A stretch of 64,000 nucleotides of DNA from Pseudomonas sp. WS 5079 (GTDB lineage: Bacteria; Pseudomonadota; Gammaproteobacteria; Pseudomonadales; Pseudomonadaceae), in NCBI RefSeq assembly GCF_012985465.1, contig NZ_JAAQWN010000003.1, positions 496,001 through 560,000 of the forward strand, written 5' to 3'. Positions 28,229 to 36,868 of the stretch are shown here, in pieces; the first letter of the stretch is position 1, and every line of letters begins with the position of its first letter. The notes under the pieces are model-generated. The model did not search any database, was not told the DNA's origin, and saw nothing but the letters and a program-made list of their open reading frames with translations. The position numbers were made by a program, and so were the translations under genes.

Positions 28229-28561
28229 CTACCTCTTTTGTTCCAGTTTTTTGTCGCGTTGATAATCGCGGATCAGCGACTTTGCAGTTTTGATATCTTT
28301 TTTCTGAGTGGATTTGTCACCGCCACCGAACAAGATGATCAGTCGCAGGCCCTCCCGTACCAAATAAATTCGATACCCCGGGCCCCAATCGATCCGGTAC
28401 TCGCCCATTCCATCGAACCACTTGATATTGCTGGTGTTGCCCATTTCCAGCCGAAGCAATGAGGTTGAAACCTTGAGACGTGCCGGGACGCTCAGGGATA
28501 AAAACCATTGTTTGAATGGGCTGGTTTGGCCGTCGCGTTTATATTCTTCGATCTCAATCAT
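28229..28561 (-). CDS. RelE/ParE-superfamily toxin (HigB-like)
   Basis: A 110-residue protein of the addiction-module killer family (TIGR02683-like). Diagnostic stretches are WFLSLSVPARLKVSTSLLRLE minus its last residue, EYRIDWGPGYRIYL, and the C-terminal KKDIKTAKSLIRDY. Family members cleave mRNA on the ribosome. The ATG at 28561 has AGGAGG immediately upstream. It is paired with the antitoxin gene that follows. Confidence 0.87.
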   Translation of the reverse strand: MIEIEEYKRDGQTSPFKQWFLSLSVPARLKVSTSLLRLEMGNTSNIKWFDGMGEYRIDWGPGYRIYLVREGLRLIILFGGGDKSTQKKDIKTAKSLIRDYQRDKKLEQKR

Positions 28562-28617
28562 CGCCCTCCTCGAAGGTAACAAATAGGTTACTAATCAAGC
28601 AAGCGGGCGATCCTGAC

Positions 28618-29343
28618 TTATTGAGTGAAACTTGCCAACGCTGTGAGTGTTTCTTGGAGCGTCAAAAACTCCCGATCCACCCCCGCCAACACCGGCCGCT
28701 GCAAAACCACCACCGGTATGCCGCGCTCGCGGGCCACTTGCAGCTTGGGTTCGGTGGCGCTGCTGCCGCTGTTTTTGCTGATCAATACATCGATGCGCCG
28801 CCGTTCGAACAACGCCCGTTCGTCCTCGATCAAAAACGGCCCACGGGCGCCGATCACTTCGCAGCGTTCGTTGCCGGGGTAGGCGTCCAGCGCACGCAAG
28901 GTCCAGAACTGCCCGGCGGGGATTTCGTCGAGGTGTTGCAGCGGTTCGCGGCCGAGGGTGAACAGTGGGCGCTGGAAGGGTTTCAAGGCCTCGATCAGCC
29001 CGGCCCAGTCGCAGACTTCGCGCCAGTCATCAGTGGGTTGTGGCTGCCAGGCGGGACGGCGCAGGGCCCAGCAGGGGATCGTGCACAAGCGCGCTGCCTG
29101 GGCGGCGTTGGCGCTGATTCGTGCGGCGTAGGGGTGGGTGGCGTCGAGTATCAGGCTGATGTTCTGGGCGCGGACAAACTGCGCCAACCCCTCGGCACCG
29201 CCGTAACCACCGACGCGGACCTGGCACCTCAGGTCAGTGGGCACCCGGCCAATCCCGGCCAGGCTGTAGATATGCTGGGGCCCCAGGGTGCGGGCGATGG
29301 CCAGGGCTTCAGTCACGCCGCCCAGCAGCAGGATGCGCTTCAT
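28618..29343 (-). CDS. cobK: Cobalt-precorrin-6A / precorrin-6A reductase
   Basis: A 241-residue NADPH-dependent reductase of corrin ring synthesis (CobK/CbiJ family). It opens with [20 protein letters not shown], a nucleotide-binding start, and contains [14 protein letters not shown] and [14 protein letters not shown], both family signatures. It overlaps cobL by four bases, forming a two-gene minus-strand unit divergent from cobG-H-I-J. Confidence 0.95.
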   Translation of the reverse strand: MKRILLLGGVTEALAIARTLGPQHIYSLAGIGRVPTDLRCQVRVGGYGGAEGLAQFVRAQNISLILDATHPYAARISANAAQAARLCTIPCWALRRPAWQPQPTDDWREVCDWAGLIEALKPFQRPLFTLGREPLQHLDEIPAGQFWTLRALDAYPGNERCEVIGARGPFLIEDERALFERRRIDVLISKNSGSSATEPKLQVARERGIPVVVLQRPVLAGVDREFLTLQETLTALASFTQ

Positions 29344-30545
29344 AGCGGCTTGATCACTTCCAGCAAGGTGATGGGCAGCGCCTGGCGCCAGGTGTCGAAT
29401 TCGCCCAGGGGCTGGGCCTGGGCCACATGGATGCGGGTCAGTTCGCCGCCGTGTTGTGTGCGCCAGTTCATCAGGGTCATCTCGCTTTGCAGGGTCACGG
29501 CATTGGCCACCAGCCGCCCGCCGGGACGCAGGTGTTGCCAGCAGGTGTCGAGCACGCCGTCGCGGGTTACGCCGCCGCCGATGAAGATTGCATCGGGCGC
29601 CTCCAACTCTGCCAGGGCCTGGGGCGCGCTGCCGCGAATCAATTGCAGGCCAGGCACGCCGAGGGCCTCGCGGTTGTGTTCGATCAACTGTTGGCGGCCG
29701 GCGTCGGCTTCAATTGCCAGGGCGCGGCAGCTGGGGTGGGCGCGCATCCATTCGATGCCGATGGAGCCGCTGCCGGCGCCCACATCCCACAGCAATTCGC
29801 CGGGAGTCGGGGCGAGGCGCGCTAAGGTCATGGCCCGCACATCGCGCTTGGTCAGTTGGCCGTCATGCTTGAACGCCGCATCCGGCAGGCCGGCCAGGCG
29901 TGACAGGCGTGGGGTATTGGCGTCGGCGAGGCAGTCGATGGCGATCAGGTTCAGCGTGGCAATCGGTGGGTCTTGCCAGCCTTCGGCGTGGCCATCGATG
30001 CGCCGCTCGGCGGTGCCCCCGAGGTGTTCAAACACACTCAGGCGGCTCGGGCCAAACCCGCTGGCGCGCAGCAACGCGGCGATGGCGGTCGGGCTCTGGC
30101 CGTCGTTGCTCAATACCAGCAAGCGCACGCCACTGGCCAGATGGGCATTGAGCGCGGCCACCGGGCGGGCGACCACCGATAGCGTCACCACGTCCTGCAA
30201 CGGCCAGCCCAGGCGCGCCGCCGCCAGCGATACGGACGAGGGCGCTGGCAGGATCAACAGCTCATCCGCCGCCACCTGCCGTGCCAGGCTGGCGCCGACG
30301 CCGTAGAACATCGGGTCGCCGCTGGCCAGCACGCAGACCGGCTCAAAGCGCCGCGCCAAGAGCGGCTCCAGGGAAAACGGGCTGGGCCATAGCTCGTGTG
30401 TGCCACGGATGCACACCGGCAGCAAATCCAGCTGGCGCTGGCCGCCAATGATACGAGAGGCGCGCAACAGAGCATGCCGGGCATTCCTGCCCAGGCCCTT
30501 GAAGCCGTCTTCACCGATGCCTACTACCGTCAGCCAGGGCGACAT
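29340..30545 (-). CDS. cobL: Precorrin-6Y C5,15-methyltransferase (decarboxylating)
   Basis: A 401-residue bifunctional enzyme. The N-terminal half is a tetrapyrrole methylase (CbiE-like; [28 protein letters not shown]). The C-terminal half is a Rossmann methyltransferase (CbiT-like; [17 protein letters not shown]). It methylates C5 and C15 and decarboxylates the C12 side chain of the corrin. It starts 97 bases from the divergent cobG, a gap too short for a cobalamin riboswitch. Confidence 0.95.
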   Translation of the reverse strand: MSPWLTVVGIGEDGFKGLGRNARHALLRASRIIGGQRQLDLLPVCIRGTHELWPSPFSLEPLLARRFEPVCVLASGDPMFYGVGASLARQVAADELLILPAPSSVSLAAARLGWPLQDVVTLSVVARPVAALNAHLASGVRLLVLSNDGQSPTAIAALLRASGFGPSRLSVFEHLGGTAERRIDGHAEGWQDPPIATLNLIAIDCLADANTPRLSRLAGLPDAAFKHDGQLTKRDVRAMTLARLAPTPGELLWDVGAGSGSIGIEWMRAHPSCRALAIEADAGRQQLIEHNREALGVPGLQLIRGSAPQALAELEAPDAIFIGGGVTRDGVLDTCWQHLRPGGRLVANAVTLQSEMTLMNWRTQHGGELTRIHVAQAQPLGEFDTWRQALPITLLEVIKPL

Positions 30546-30642
30546 ATTGATTCCTTGAACGACATCCGACGGGCAGGCTTTTCATGCCGCCGGACAAAGC
30601 AGGCATAATACCGCGCCTTTACCCGTGAACCGGTAGCCCCCC

Positions 30643-31962
30643 GTGAAGCCACTTCCTCTGTCCACTAGCAAACGCCCCTCGGGTTGCCCGGGGTTGCTGC
30701 GTATTGTCCAGGCGTTGGATGGCGGGATTTGCCGGATCAAACTGGCCGGTGGGGCCATCACCGCCGCGCAGGCACTGGCCGTGGCGCACGCCGCGCAGGT
30801 TTACGCCGGTGGGGTGATCGAGGCGACCAACCGCGCCAACCTGCAGATTCGCGGTATTGGCCCGGAGCATGACGGCTTGATCGCGCATCTGCTGGCCGCA
30901 GGCCTGGGCCCGACCACCGCCGGTGGTGATGATGTGCGCAATGTGATGCTCAGCCCCGGCGCAGGCATCGACCGCGACATGCTGCTGGACACCCGGCCCC
31001 TGGCGGACCAGATCCTCGCCACCTTGCAAACCCATCCACGGTTCCATGAGTTGTCGGCCAAGTTCGCCGTGCAACTGGATGGCGGCGAAGCCCTGGCGAT
31101 GCTCGAACATCATCACGACCTGTGGTTATCAGCCTACGCCGCGCAGGGCCAGACCTGGCTGGCGTTCGGCCTGGCCGGTTGCCCCGGGCAAGATCAACCG
31201 CTGGCCGCTGTCCCCGTGGAGCAAGGCCATGGGCTGGTCGTCGCCGTGCTGGAGCTGTTCCTCGACCTGGCGCGCCCGGAGCAGAACCGCATGCGTGAGG
31301 TGCTGGCGCAAACGTCTGTGGATAACTTCGTCGGGCGTTTGCACCTGCCGTTGCTCCGCGCCGATGGCTATCGCCGCCGCGCCAGCCCGAGCAGCTTGCG
31401 CCTGGGCACTTATCCACAGCGCCAACCGCAGCGGGTCTACGTGGCCGCCGTCACGCCATTGGGGCGCCTGGACTCGGCCATGCTGCGAGGCGCTGCGCAA
31501 CTGGCCCTGGAGCATGGCGACGGCACATTGCGCTTCACCCCATGGCAAGGCTTGCTGCTGCCCAACCTGGCGCCGGACGTTGCCGTGGGCGTTACCGAAG
31601 GCCTGGCGCAGTTGGGCTTCCTCTGTTCGGCCGACCAGGCCCTGGCGCGGATGATTGCCTGCACCGGTTCCAGCGGCTGCGCCAAGGCCCAGGCCGACAC
31701 CAAGGCCGACGCCCTGCACCTGGCCACGTTGCTACAGGACCACGGCCAGGGCCTCGACGTGCACTTGTCCGGCTGCCCGCGCACCTGCGCTGCGGCGCAC
31801 ATTGCCCCGGTCACCTTGCTGGCGGTGGGCACCGGGCACTACGACCTCTATTTTCGCGATGCAGGCCAGCCGGGTTTCGGCCGCCTGCACGCGCACAACC
31901 TTTCTATTGAAGCGGCGGGCGCCGTGTTGCGTGCCCGTCCACGGAGCAGCACCGATGATTGA
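30643..31962 (+). CDS. cobG: Precorrin-3B synthase
   Basis: A 439-residue oxygen-dependent enzyme of aerobic cobalamin synthesis, homologous to sulfite/nitrite reductases. The Cys motif for the 4Fe-4S/siroheme-type centre is readable as CTGSSGCAKA and SGCPRTCAA. The start is a GTG at 30643. The presence of CobG marks the aerobic pathway. It overlaps cobH by eight bases. Confidence 0.94.
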   Translation: MKPLPLSTSKRPSGCPGLLRIVQALDGGICRIKLAGGAITAAQALAVAHAAQVYAGGVIEATNRANLQIRGIGPEHDGLIAHLLAAGLGPTTAGGDDVRNVMLSPGAGIDRDMLLDTRPLADQILATLQTHPRFHELSAKFAVQLDGGEALAMLEHHHDLWLSAYAAQGQTWLAFGLAGCPGQDQPLAAVPVEQGHGLVVAVLELFLDLARPEQNRMREVLAQTSVDNFVGRLHLPLLRADGYRRRASPSSLRLGTYPQRQPQRVYVAAVTPLGRLDSAMLRGAAQLALEHGDGTLRFTPWQGLLLPNLAPDVAVGVTEGLAQLGFLCSADQALARMIACTGSSGCAKAQADTKADALHLATLLQDHGQGLDVHLSGCPRTCAAAHIAPVTLLAVGTGHYDLYFRDAGQPGFGRLHAHNLSIEAAGAVLRARPRSSTDD

Positions 31963-32581
31963 TTACATCCGCGACGGTCAGGAGATCTATCGCAACTCCT
32001 TTGCGATCATTCGCGCAGAGGCCAAGCTGGATCGCATCCCGGCCGACCTGGAAAAACTCGCCGTGCGGGTGATTCATGCCTGCGGCATGGTCGAGGCTAT
32101 CGACGGTTTGCAGTTCTCTGAAGGCGCAGGCAAGGCCGGCCGTGAAGCTCTGGCCGCCGGTGCGCCGATCCTGTGCGATGCGCGGATGGTCTCCGAAGGC
32201 GTGACCCGTGCGCGCCTGCCGGCCAACAACGAGGTGATCTGCACCTTGCGCGACGATAGCGTGCCGCAGCTGGCACGGGAGCTGGGCAACACTCGTTCCG
32301 CCGCCGCCCTGGAACTGTGGCGCCCGCACCTGGCTGGCAGCGTGGTGGTGATCGGCAACGCGCCGACTGCCTTGTTCTACTTGCTGGAAATGCTCGACGC
32401 CGGCGCCCCCAAGCCGGCGCTGATCCTCGGTTTCCCGGTGGGCTTTGTCGGTGCCGCCGAGTCCAAGGCGATGCTCGCCGCAGACAGCCGTGGCGTGCCG
32501 TTTGTGATCATGCAGGGCCGCCTGGGCGGCAGTGCGATGGCCGCCGCAGCGGTCAACGCCCTGGCCACGGAGGTCGAATGA
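31955..32581 (+). CDS. cobH: Precorrin-8X methylmutase
   Basis: A 208-residue enzyme that moves the C11 methyl group to C12, giving hydrogenobyrinate. Family features are [13 protein letters not shown] at the start, RVIHACGM with the catalytic histidine, and [15 protein letters not shown]. The ATG at 31955 lies inside the end of cobG, and the stop overlaps cobI (ATGA). Tight overlaps point to a single translated block. Confidence 0.95.
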   Translation: MIDYIRDGQEIYRNSFAIIRAEAKLDRIPADLEKLAVRVIHACGMVEAIDGLQFSEGAGKAGREALAAGAPILCDARMVSEGVTRARLPANNEVICTLRDDSVPQLARELGNTRSAAALELWRPHLAGSVVVIGNAPTALFYLLEMLDAGAPKPALILGFPVGFVGAAESKAMLAADSRGVPFVIMQGRLGGSAMAAAAVNALATEVE

Positions 32582-33312
32582 TGCAGGCGCGTGGACGTTT
32601 GATCGGCCTGGGCGTCGGCCCTGGCGACCCGGAACTGATTACCCTCAAGGCCCTGCGCCTGCTGCGCGAATCGCCGGTGGTGGCGTACTTCGTCGCCAAG
32701 GGCAAGAAGGGCAATGCGTTCGGCATTATCGAAGAGCACCTGGTACCCCAGCAGACGCTGATGCCGCTGGTGTACCCGGTGACCACCGAAGCCTTGCCGG
32801 CGCCGTTGTCCTATGAACAGGTGATCAGCGATTTCTACGACGCTGCCAGTGTCGAGGTGGCCGCGCACCTGGATGCCGGGCGCGATGTGGCGGTGATCTG
32901 CGAAGGCGACCCGTTCTTCTACGGCTCCTACATGTACCTGCATGACCGCCTCGCCGAACGCTACGACGCCCAGGTCATTCCCGGCGTGTGCTCGATGCTC
33001 GGTGGCGCCTCGGTGCTGGGCGCGCCGTTGGTGTATCGCAACCAGAGCCTGTCGGTATTGTCCGGCGTGCTGCCCCACGACGAACTCAAGCGCCGCCTGG
33101 CCGATGCCGATGCGGCGGTGATCATGAAGCTGGGGCGCAACTTCACCAAGGTGCGCCAGGTGCTTGAAGAGCTGGGGCTGGCCGGGCGCGCGCTGTATGT
33201 GGAGCGCGCCACCATGGCCAACCAGAAAATCGTCGCGCTGGATCAGGTCGAGCCCATGTCTTCGCCGTATTTCTCGCTGATCATCGTGCCGGGCGAAAGG
33301 TGGCAAGGGTGA
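32578..33312 (+). CDS. cobI: Precorrin-2 C20-methyltransferase
   Basis: A 244-residue SAM-dependent tetrapyrrole methylase. It shows [17 protein letters not shown] at the N-terminus, [15 protein letters not shown] in the middle and [13 protein letters not shown]. It adds the C20 methyl group to precorrin-2. Two ATG codons in tandem (32578, 32581) could both serve as start; the first overlaps the cobH stop. Confidence 0.94.
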   Translation: MMQARGRLIGLGVGPGDPELITLKALRLLRESPVVAYFVAKGKKGNAFGIIEEHLVPQQTLMPLVYPVTTEALPAPLSYEQVISDFYDAASVEVAAHLDAGRDVAVICEGDPFFYGSYMYLHDRLAERYDAQVIPGVCSMLGGASVLGAPLVYRNQSLSVLSGVLPHDELKRRLADADAAVIMKLGRNFTKVRQVLEELGLAGRALYVERATMANQKIVALDQVEPMSSPYFSLIIVPGERWQG

Positions 33313-34949
33313 TGACGCCGGCGATCGTAGTCCTCGGCCAGGGCAGCCTGGCCACCGCGCGCAGCATCCAGCAGGTCTACCCCGGCGCCTTGATCCACGG
33401 CCTGGCTGGCCGGGTGGAGGGGGCCGACCAAGCCTATAGCGAATTTGGCGCGACCCTGCGTCAGTTGTATCAGCAGGGCACGCCGATCATTGCCTTGTGC
33501 GCGGCCGGGATTGTGATCCGCACGTTGGCGGCGCTGTTGCTGGAAAAAGGCGAGGAGCCGGCGGTGCTGGCTGTTGCTGAAGACGGTAGCGCGGTGGTGC
33601 CGTTGCTCGGTGGCCTGGGCGGGGTGAATATCATGGCGCGGGAAATCGCGGCGGCCCTGGGTGTGGCTGCCGCGATTACCACCAGTGGTGAGCTGCGTTT
33701 TGGCACCTGCCTGCTCAACCCGCCCCAGGGTTATCAACTGGCGGACCTTGAACTGGGCAAGCGCTTTGTCGCGGACCTGCTGGCCGGCGAGCATGTGCGT
33801 ATCGAAGGCGCTGCGCCATGGCTGGAGCAGGCCAACCTGGCGCAGGACCAGCAGGCGCGCCTGAGCATTCATGTCGGCAATGCCGAGCGGGTGCCAGCGG
33901 CCAATGAGCTGCTGATCTATCCGAAAAACACTTGGATCACCTGCCGCCCGGGCGTCGGTTTGGCCGCGCGGGTGCGCCAGGCGTTGCAGCAGGATGGTAT
34001 TGCCGTGCAGTCCCTGGCGTGCCTGCTGGCCGATAATGCCGATATGGCCAGTGGCCAACTGCATGAGGCCGCGCTGGAGCTGGGCGTACCGCTGCGCTTT
34101 ACGGCGCTGGCCGCCGGGCCGGAGCTGGTCATCCATTCGAGCGCTGCGCCGGTGGACCTGGCGCAACTGGGCCACCCCCGTGGCCGCCTTGCGGTGATCG
34201 GCCTGGGCCCCGGCGCTGCCGAACTGATGGTGCCGGCGGTCAAGGCTGAGCTGGCGCGTTGTACCGACGTGCTGGGCTACGAAACCTATGTGCGCATGGC
34301 CGGGCCGTTTCGGGCCGACCAGGTGCAGCACTGCACCGACAACCGCGAAGAGATGCAGCGGGCGCGGCATGCCTTCGCGCTGGCGGCCGAGGGGCGTTCG
34401 GTGGTGGTGGTGTCTTCCGGCGACCCTGGGGTGTTCGCCATGGCTGCGGCGGTGCTGGAGGCGTTGCACGAATCCAGCGACCCGGCCTGGCAGCGGGTCG
34501 AGCTGGAGATCCTGCCGGGGGTCTCGGCGTCCCTCGCCACGGCGGCCCAGGCGGGTGCGCCACTGGGGCACGACTTCTGCGTGATGTCGCTGTCGGACAA
34601 CCTCAAGCCCTGGTCGATCATCGAGAAACGCCTGGACCTGGCATGCGAGGCCGACCTGGCCCTGGCGTTCTACAACCCGATCTCGCGTTCGCGCCCCTGG
34701 CAGTTGGGGCGCGCCCTGGAAATCGTCGCCCGGCACCGCGTTGCCAGCACGCCGGTAGTGCTGGGACGCGATATCGGTCGCCCCGGGCAGACACTGCGCA
34801 CCACCACCCTGGGCCAGTTGACCCCGGACCAGGTGGATATGCGCACCATGGTGCTAGTCGGTTCGTCCACCACCTGCGCGTTCCCTCGGGTGGGCGGTGG
34901 CGAGTGGGTGTACACGCCACGCTGGTATGGCGAGAAGCCGGCCTCCTGA
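33312..34949 (+). CDS. cobJ: CbiG-CobJ fusion, precorrin-3B C17-methyltransferase
   Basis: A 545-residue two-domain protein. Residues 1 to about 285 resemble CbiG/CobE (ALCAAGIVIRTLAALL, VVPLLGGLGGVNIMAREIA). Residues 290-545 are the CobJ methylase (VIGLGPGAAELMVPAV, DVLGYETYVRM, VSSGDPGVFAMAAAVLEAL, FYNPISRSRPWQL). CobJ methylates C17 with ring contraction. The ATG at 33312 overlaps the cobI stop as TGATG; an in-frame GTG at 33300 is an alternative giving four more residues. A hairpin terminator follows the stop. Confidence 0.93.
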   Translation: MTPAIVVLGQGSLATARSIQQVYPGALIHGLAGRVEGADQAYSEFGATLRQLYQQGTPIIALCAAGIVIRTLAALLLEKGEEPAVLAVAEDGSAVVPLLGGLGGVNIMAREIAAALGVAAAITTSGELRFGTCLLNPPQGYQLADLELGKRFVADLLAGEHVRIEGAAPWLEQANLAQDQQARLSIHVGNAERVPAANELLIYPKNTWITCRPGVGLAARVRQALQQDGIAVQSLACLLADNADMASGQLHEAALELGVPLRFTALAAGPELVIHSSAAPVDLAQLGHPRGRLAVIGLGPGAAELMVPAVKAELARCTDVLGYETYVRMAGPFRADQVQHCTDNREEMQRARHAFALAAEGRSVVVVSSGDPGVFAMAAAVLEALHESSDPAWQRVELEILPGVSASLATAAQAGAPLGHDFCVMSLSDNLKPWSIIEKRLDLACEADLALAFYNPISRSRPWQLGRALEIVARHRVASTPVVLGRDIGRPGQTLRTTTLGQLTPDQVDMRTMVLVGSSTTCAFPRVGGGEWVYTPRWYGEKPAS

Positions 34950-34955
34950 AATGAT

Positions 34956-34978
34956 AGCGGCCCCGCGATGGGGCCGCT
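34956..34978 (+). terminator. Hairpin downstream of cobJ
   Basis: AGCGGCCCC-GCGAT-GGGGCCGCT, a perfect 9-bp GC-rich stem beginning six bases after the cobJ stop codon. The T-run is poor (GATCTGT), so termination may be inefficient. Confidence 0.65.
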
Positions 34979-34979
34979 G

Positions 34980-35247
34980 ATCTGTCAGAAAACGCCAATC
35001 ATCGATGACAGAGATTTCTGCATTCACCCCCGCCGTTTCGCAATGCCATCAACGGTTCCTCCCTTTTAGTTGCAGAAAGTAAGCCTGCTGTTATCAGGCT
35101 TCACCCCATCCCCCGTGTTTGCGAGGGGGCCAAGGGGCGCAGGTTTTTCCTACGGCCAAATAACCCTATTTGTACCCCCTGAAAAAAGTTCAATCACACG
35201 ACTAGTGTTTCTTGTAAGCCCGTGTGGGTTTTTGTGGAGAAACAGTT
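34980..35247 (+). other. Structured, AT-richer leader before the unknown 260-residue gene
   Basis: A 268-base non-coding stretch. It contains an imperfect pair TCTGTCA/TGACAGA (34981-35012), a 7-bp hairpin AAGCCTG/CAGGCTT (35081-35101), a CCCCC/GGGGG pair (35110-35129) and A/T-rich tracts up to the ribosome binding site. No convincing gene or known riboswitch was recognised. Confidence 0.45.
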
Positions 35248-36030
35248 ATGGAGCGCAAACATAAACGAATCGATGTGGCGAAAAAGAACAAGCTGATTGC
35301 GGCATACCGGCTGCCACTGACCAGTCAGCCGTCGGGTTCGCCAGGGCCCGCCCAGGCCGATGGCGACTTGAATGGCGCGGTGATCAACAACAGTGTGTTT
35401 TCGTTTGTGGCGGGTATGAGCCGCCTCAACAAGGAATACACCCGCAAGAGTTACCTGTTGGCCAGTAGCTACGTGAGTGATGTGCTGAAAGTGGGGCGTG
35501 GTACGCAGGCCTGGTACGACGAGTTCATCAAGGTCATGGGCAACCTTGGGTGGTTGCCGATACGCAGCAGTTTCGAACGGGTCACCACTTCGGTGAAGGG
35601 GCTGAGCGTGCAGATGGCGGCGCTGAACATCATCACGTCCACGGTGGCCTCGACGTTCCTGTCGGGCTCCCTGGCCATGGCGCTGCCCAAGTTGGCGGCG
35701 GATGCCTTCGAGGCGTTGAAGCAGCTGTCGGCACCGTTTGATCTGTTCAAGCGCAATATCGTCAACCATGAGGGCGGCGACTTTGGCCTGGCGTCCTGTT
35801 CTGAGGTCGACGGAGAGGTGTTGATGGTGCTGGTGACCTACAGCGCCCATGGCGTGAGCAAGAAAGTGGGGGTGCCGTTTTTTGAATGGGACAGTTCCAC
35901 GGTCGAAGCCTACAGTGGCCAGACCTGCCTGATGCTCAATCCCGCCGTGGTCAACGACGCAACCCTCAAGCAGTTGCGCGAGAGTGCAGGCGACAAGGTC
36001 TTGCTGGCGATTGCCCAATACCGGATCTGA
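35248..36030 (+). CDS. Unknown protein with internal hydrophobic segment
   Basis: A 260-residue protein I do not recognise. It starts basic (MERKHKRIDVAKKNK) and has no signal peptide. A helical middle follows, with a long apolar stretch around residues 130-165 (NIITSTVASTFLSGSLAMAL). The C-terminal 95 residues look beta-rich (EVLMVLVTYSAHG, KKVGVPFFEWDSS). The ATG at 35248 has GGAG nine bases upstream. It stands alone between the cob operon and marC. The apolar segment in an otherwise soluble protein could mean membrane insertion, as in pore formers or effectors, but nothing proves this. Confidence 0.7.
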   Translation: MERKHKRIDVAKKNKLIAAYRLPLTSQPSGSPGPAQADGDLNGAVINNSVFSFVAGMSRLNKEYTRKSYLLASSYVSDVLKVGRGTQAWYDEFIKVMGNLGWLPIRSSFERVTTSVKGLSVQMAALNIITSTVASTFLSGSLAMALPKLAADAFEALKQLSAPFDLFKRNIVNHEGGDFGLASCSEVDGEVLMVLVTYSAHGVSKKVGVPFFEWDSSTVEAYSGQTCLMLNPAVVNDATLKQLRESAGDKVLLAIAQYRI

Positions 36031-36038
36031 CCGTTGCC

Positions 36039-36635
36039 TCAGGGCACCAGGTAACCGCGCACTCCGGTAAAGATGATCTGCGCTGCCAGTGCGCACACGA
36101 ACAAGCCCATCAGGCGGCTGACAATCTGCAGCCCTTGGTCGCCGAGGATGCGTTCGATGCGGTTGGACAAGTACAGCACCACGCCCACCGTCAGGCTGGC
36201 CAGGGCAATGCTCAGGATCGCGGTGAGCTTGTCATCCCAATGGGGCTGGCTGACGCCCATCACCAGCAGCGCACCGATGGTGCCGGGGCCGACCGTCAAG
36301 GGGATGGTCAGGGGGACGATGGTCACGTCCTGCTGCACGTTGTCGGTCTGCACTGCCGACTTGCCCTGGGCCATGCCCAGGGCGGAGATAAACAACACAC
36401 TGCCGGCGCCGATGCGGAAGGCATCCACGGTGATGCCAAACACACTGAAAATCACCCGGCCAAACAGGTAGAGCAACACGCTCGACACCAGTGTCGCCAA
36501 GGCGACCTTCCAGGCCAGGCGCCGCCGTTCCTTGCTGGAATAGCCACGGGTCAGGCTGATAAAGCAGGACAGGACGAAGAAGGGGCTATACAGCACCAGC
36601 ATCTTCAAATAAACGCTGAACAACACGTGGAGCAT
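36039..36635 (-). CDS. MarC-family integral membrane protein
   Basis: A 198-residue protein with six hydrophobic segments, of the MarC/UPF0056 family. The diagnostic stretch is PLTIPLTVGPGTIGALLVMG (in the middle). A second signature is the N-terminal SPFFVLSCFISLTRGYS. The role of this family is unsettled; the old link to multiple antibiotic resistance was not upheld, as I recall. It ends eight bases from the convergent unknown gene. Confidence 0.9.
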   Translation of the reverse strand: MLHVLFSVYLKMLVLYSPFFVLSCFISLTRGYSSKERRRLAWKVALATLVSSVLLYLFGRVIFSVFGITVDAFRIGAGSVLFISALGMAQGKSAVQTDNVQQDVTIVPLTIPLTVGPGTIGALLVMGVSQPHWDDKLTAILSIALASLTVGVVLYLSNRIERILGDQGLQIVSRLMGLFVCALAAQIIFTGVRGYLVP

Positions 36636-36711
36636 GGTGGGAGCTCACAGCGAAGGAAGGGCGAGGGAGAGTTTATCAGGCTTGCAGGCCGGAAGGCGCG
36701 ACTGCGAACCA

Positions 36712-36845
36712 ATGTGGGAGTGGGGTTGTGTAGGAGCGGGCTTGCCGGCGATAGCATCGCCTCGGTACATCAGGTATATCCAGGTGATGCTATCGCAGGC
36801 AAGCCAGCTCCCACACAAGCCAGCTCCTACACAAACCAGCTCCGG
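36712..36845. repeat. Compound, nested REP cluster
   Basis: A REP doublet (core GCGGGCTTGCCGGCGATAGCA and its inverted partner ATGCTATCGCAGGCAAGCC). Its outer ends are repeated: GTGGGAGTGGGGTTGTGTAGGAG on the left, and three CCAGCTCC-type ends in a row on the right. It looks like repeated insertion or slippage at REP tails. Confidence 0.75.
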
Positions 36846-36868
36846 TACCCGCAGGGATGTGTGGTGAT

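Noticed and set aside
30546..30642. Cobalamin riboswitch upstream of the cob genes
   Set aside because: The divergent gap is only 97 bases, too short for the fold, and no B12-box-like sequence was seen there or upstream of cobK.
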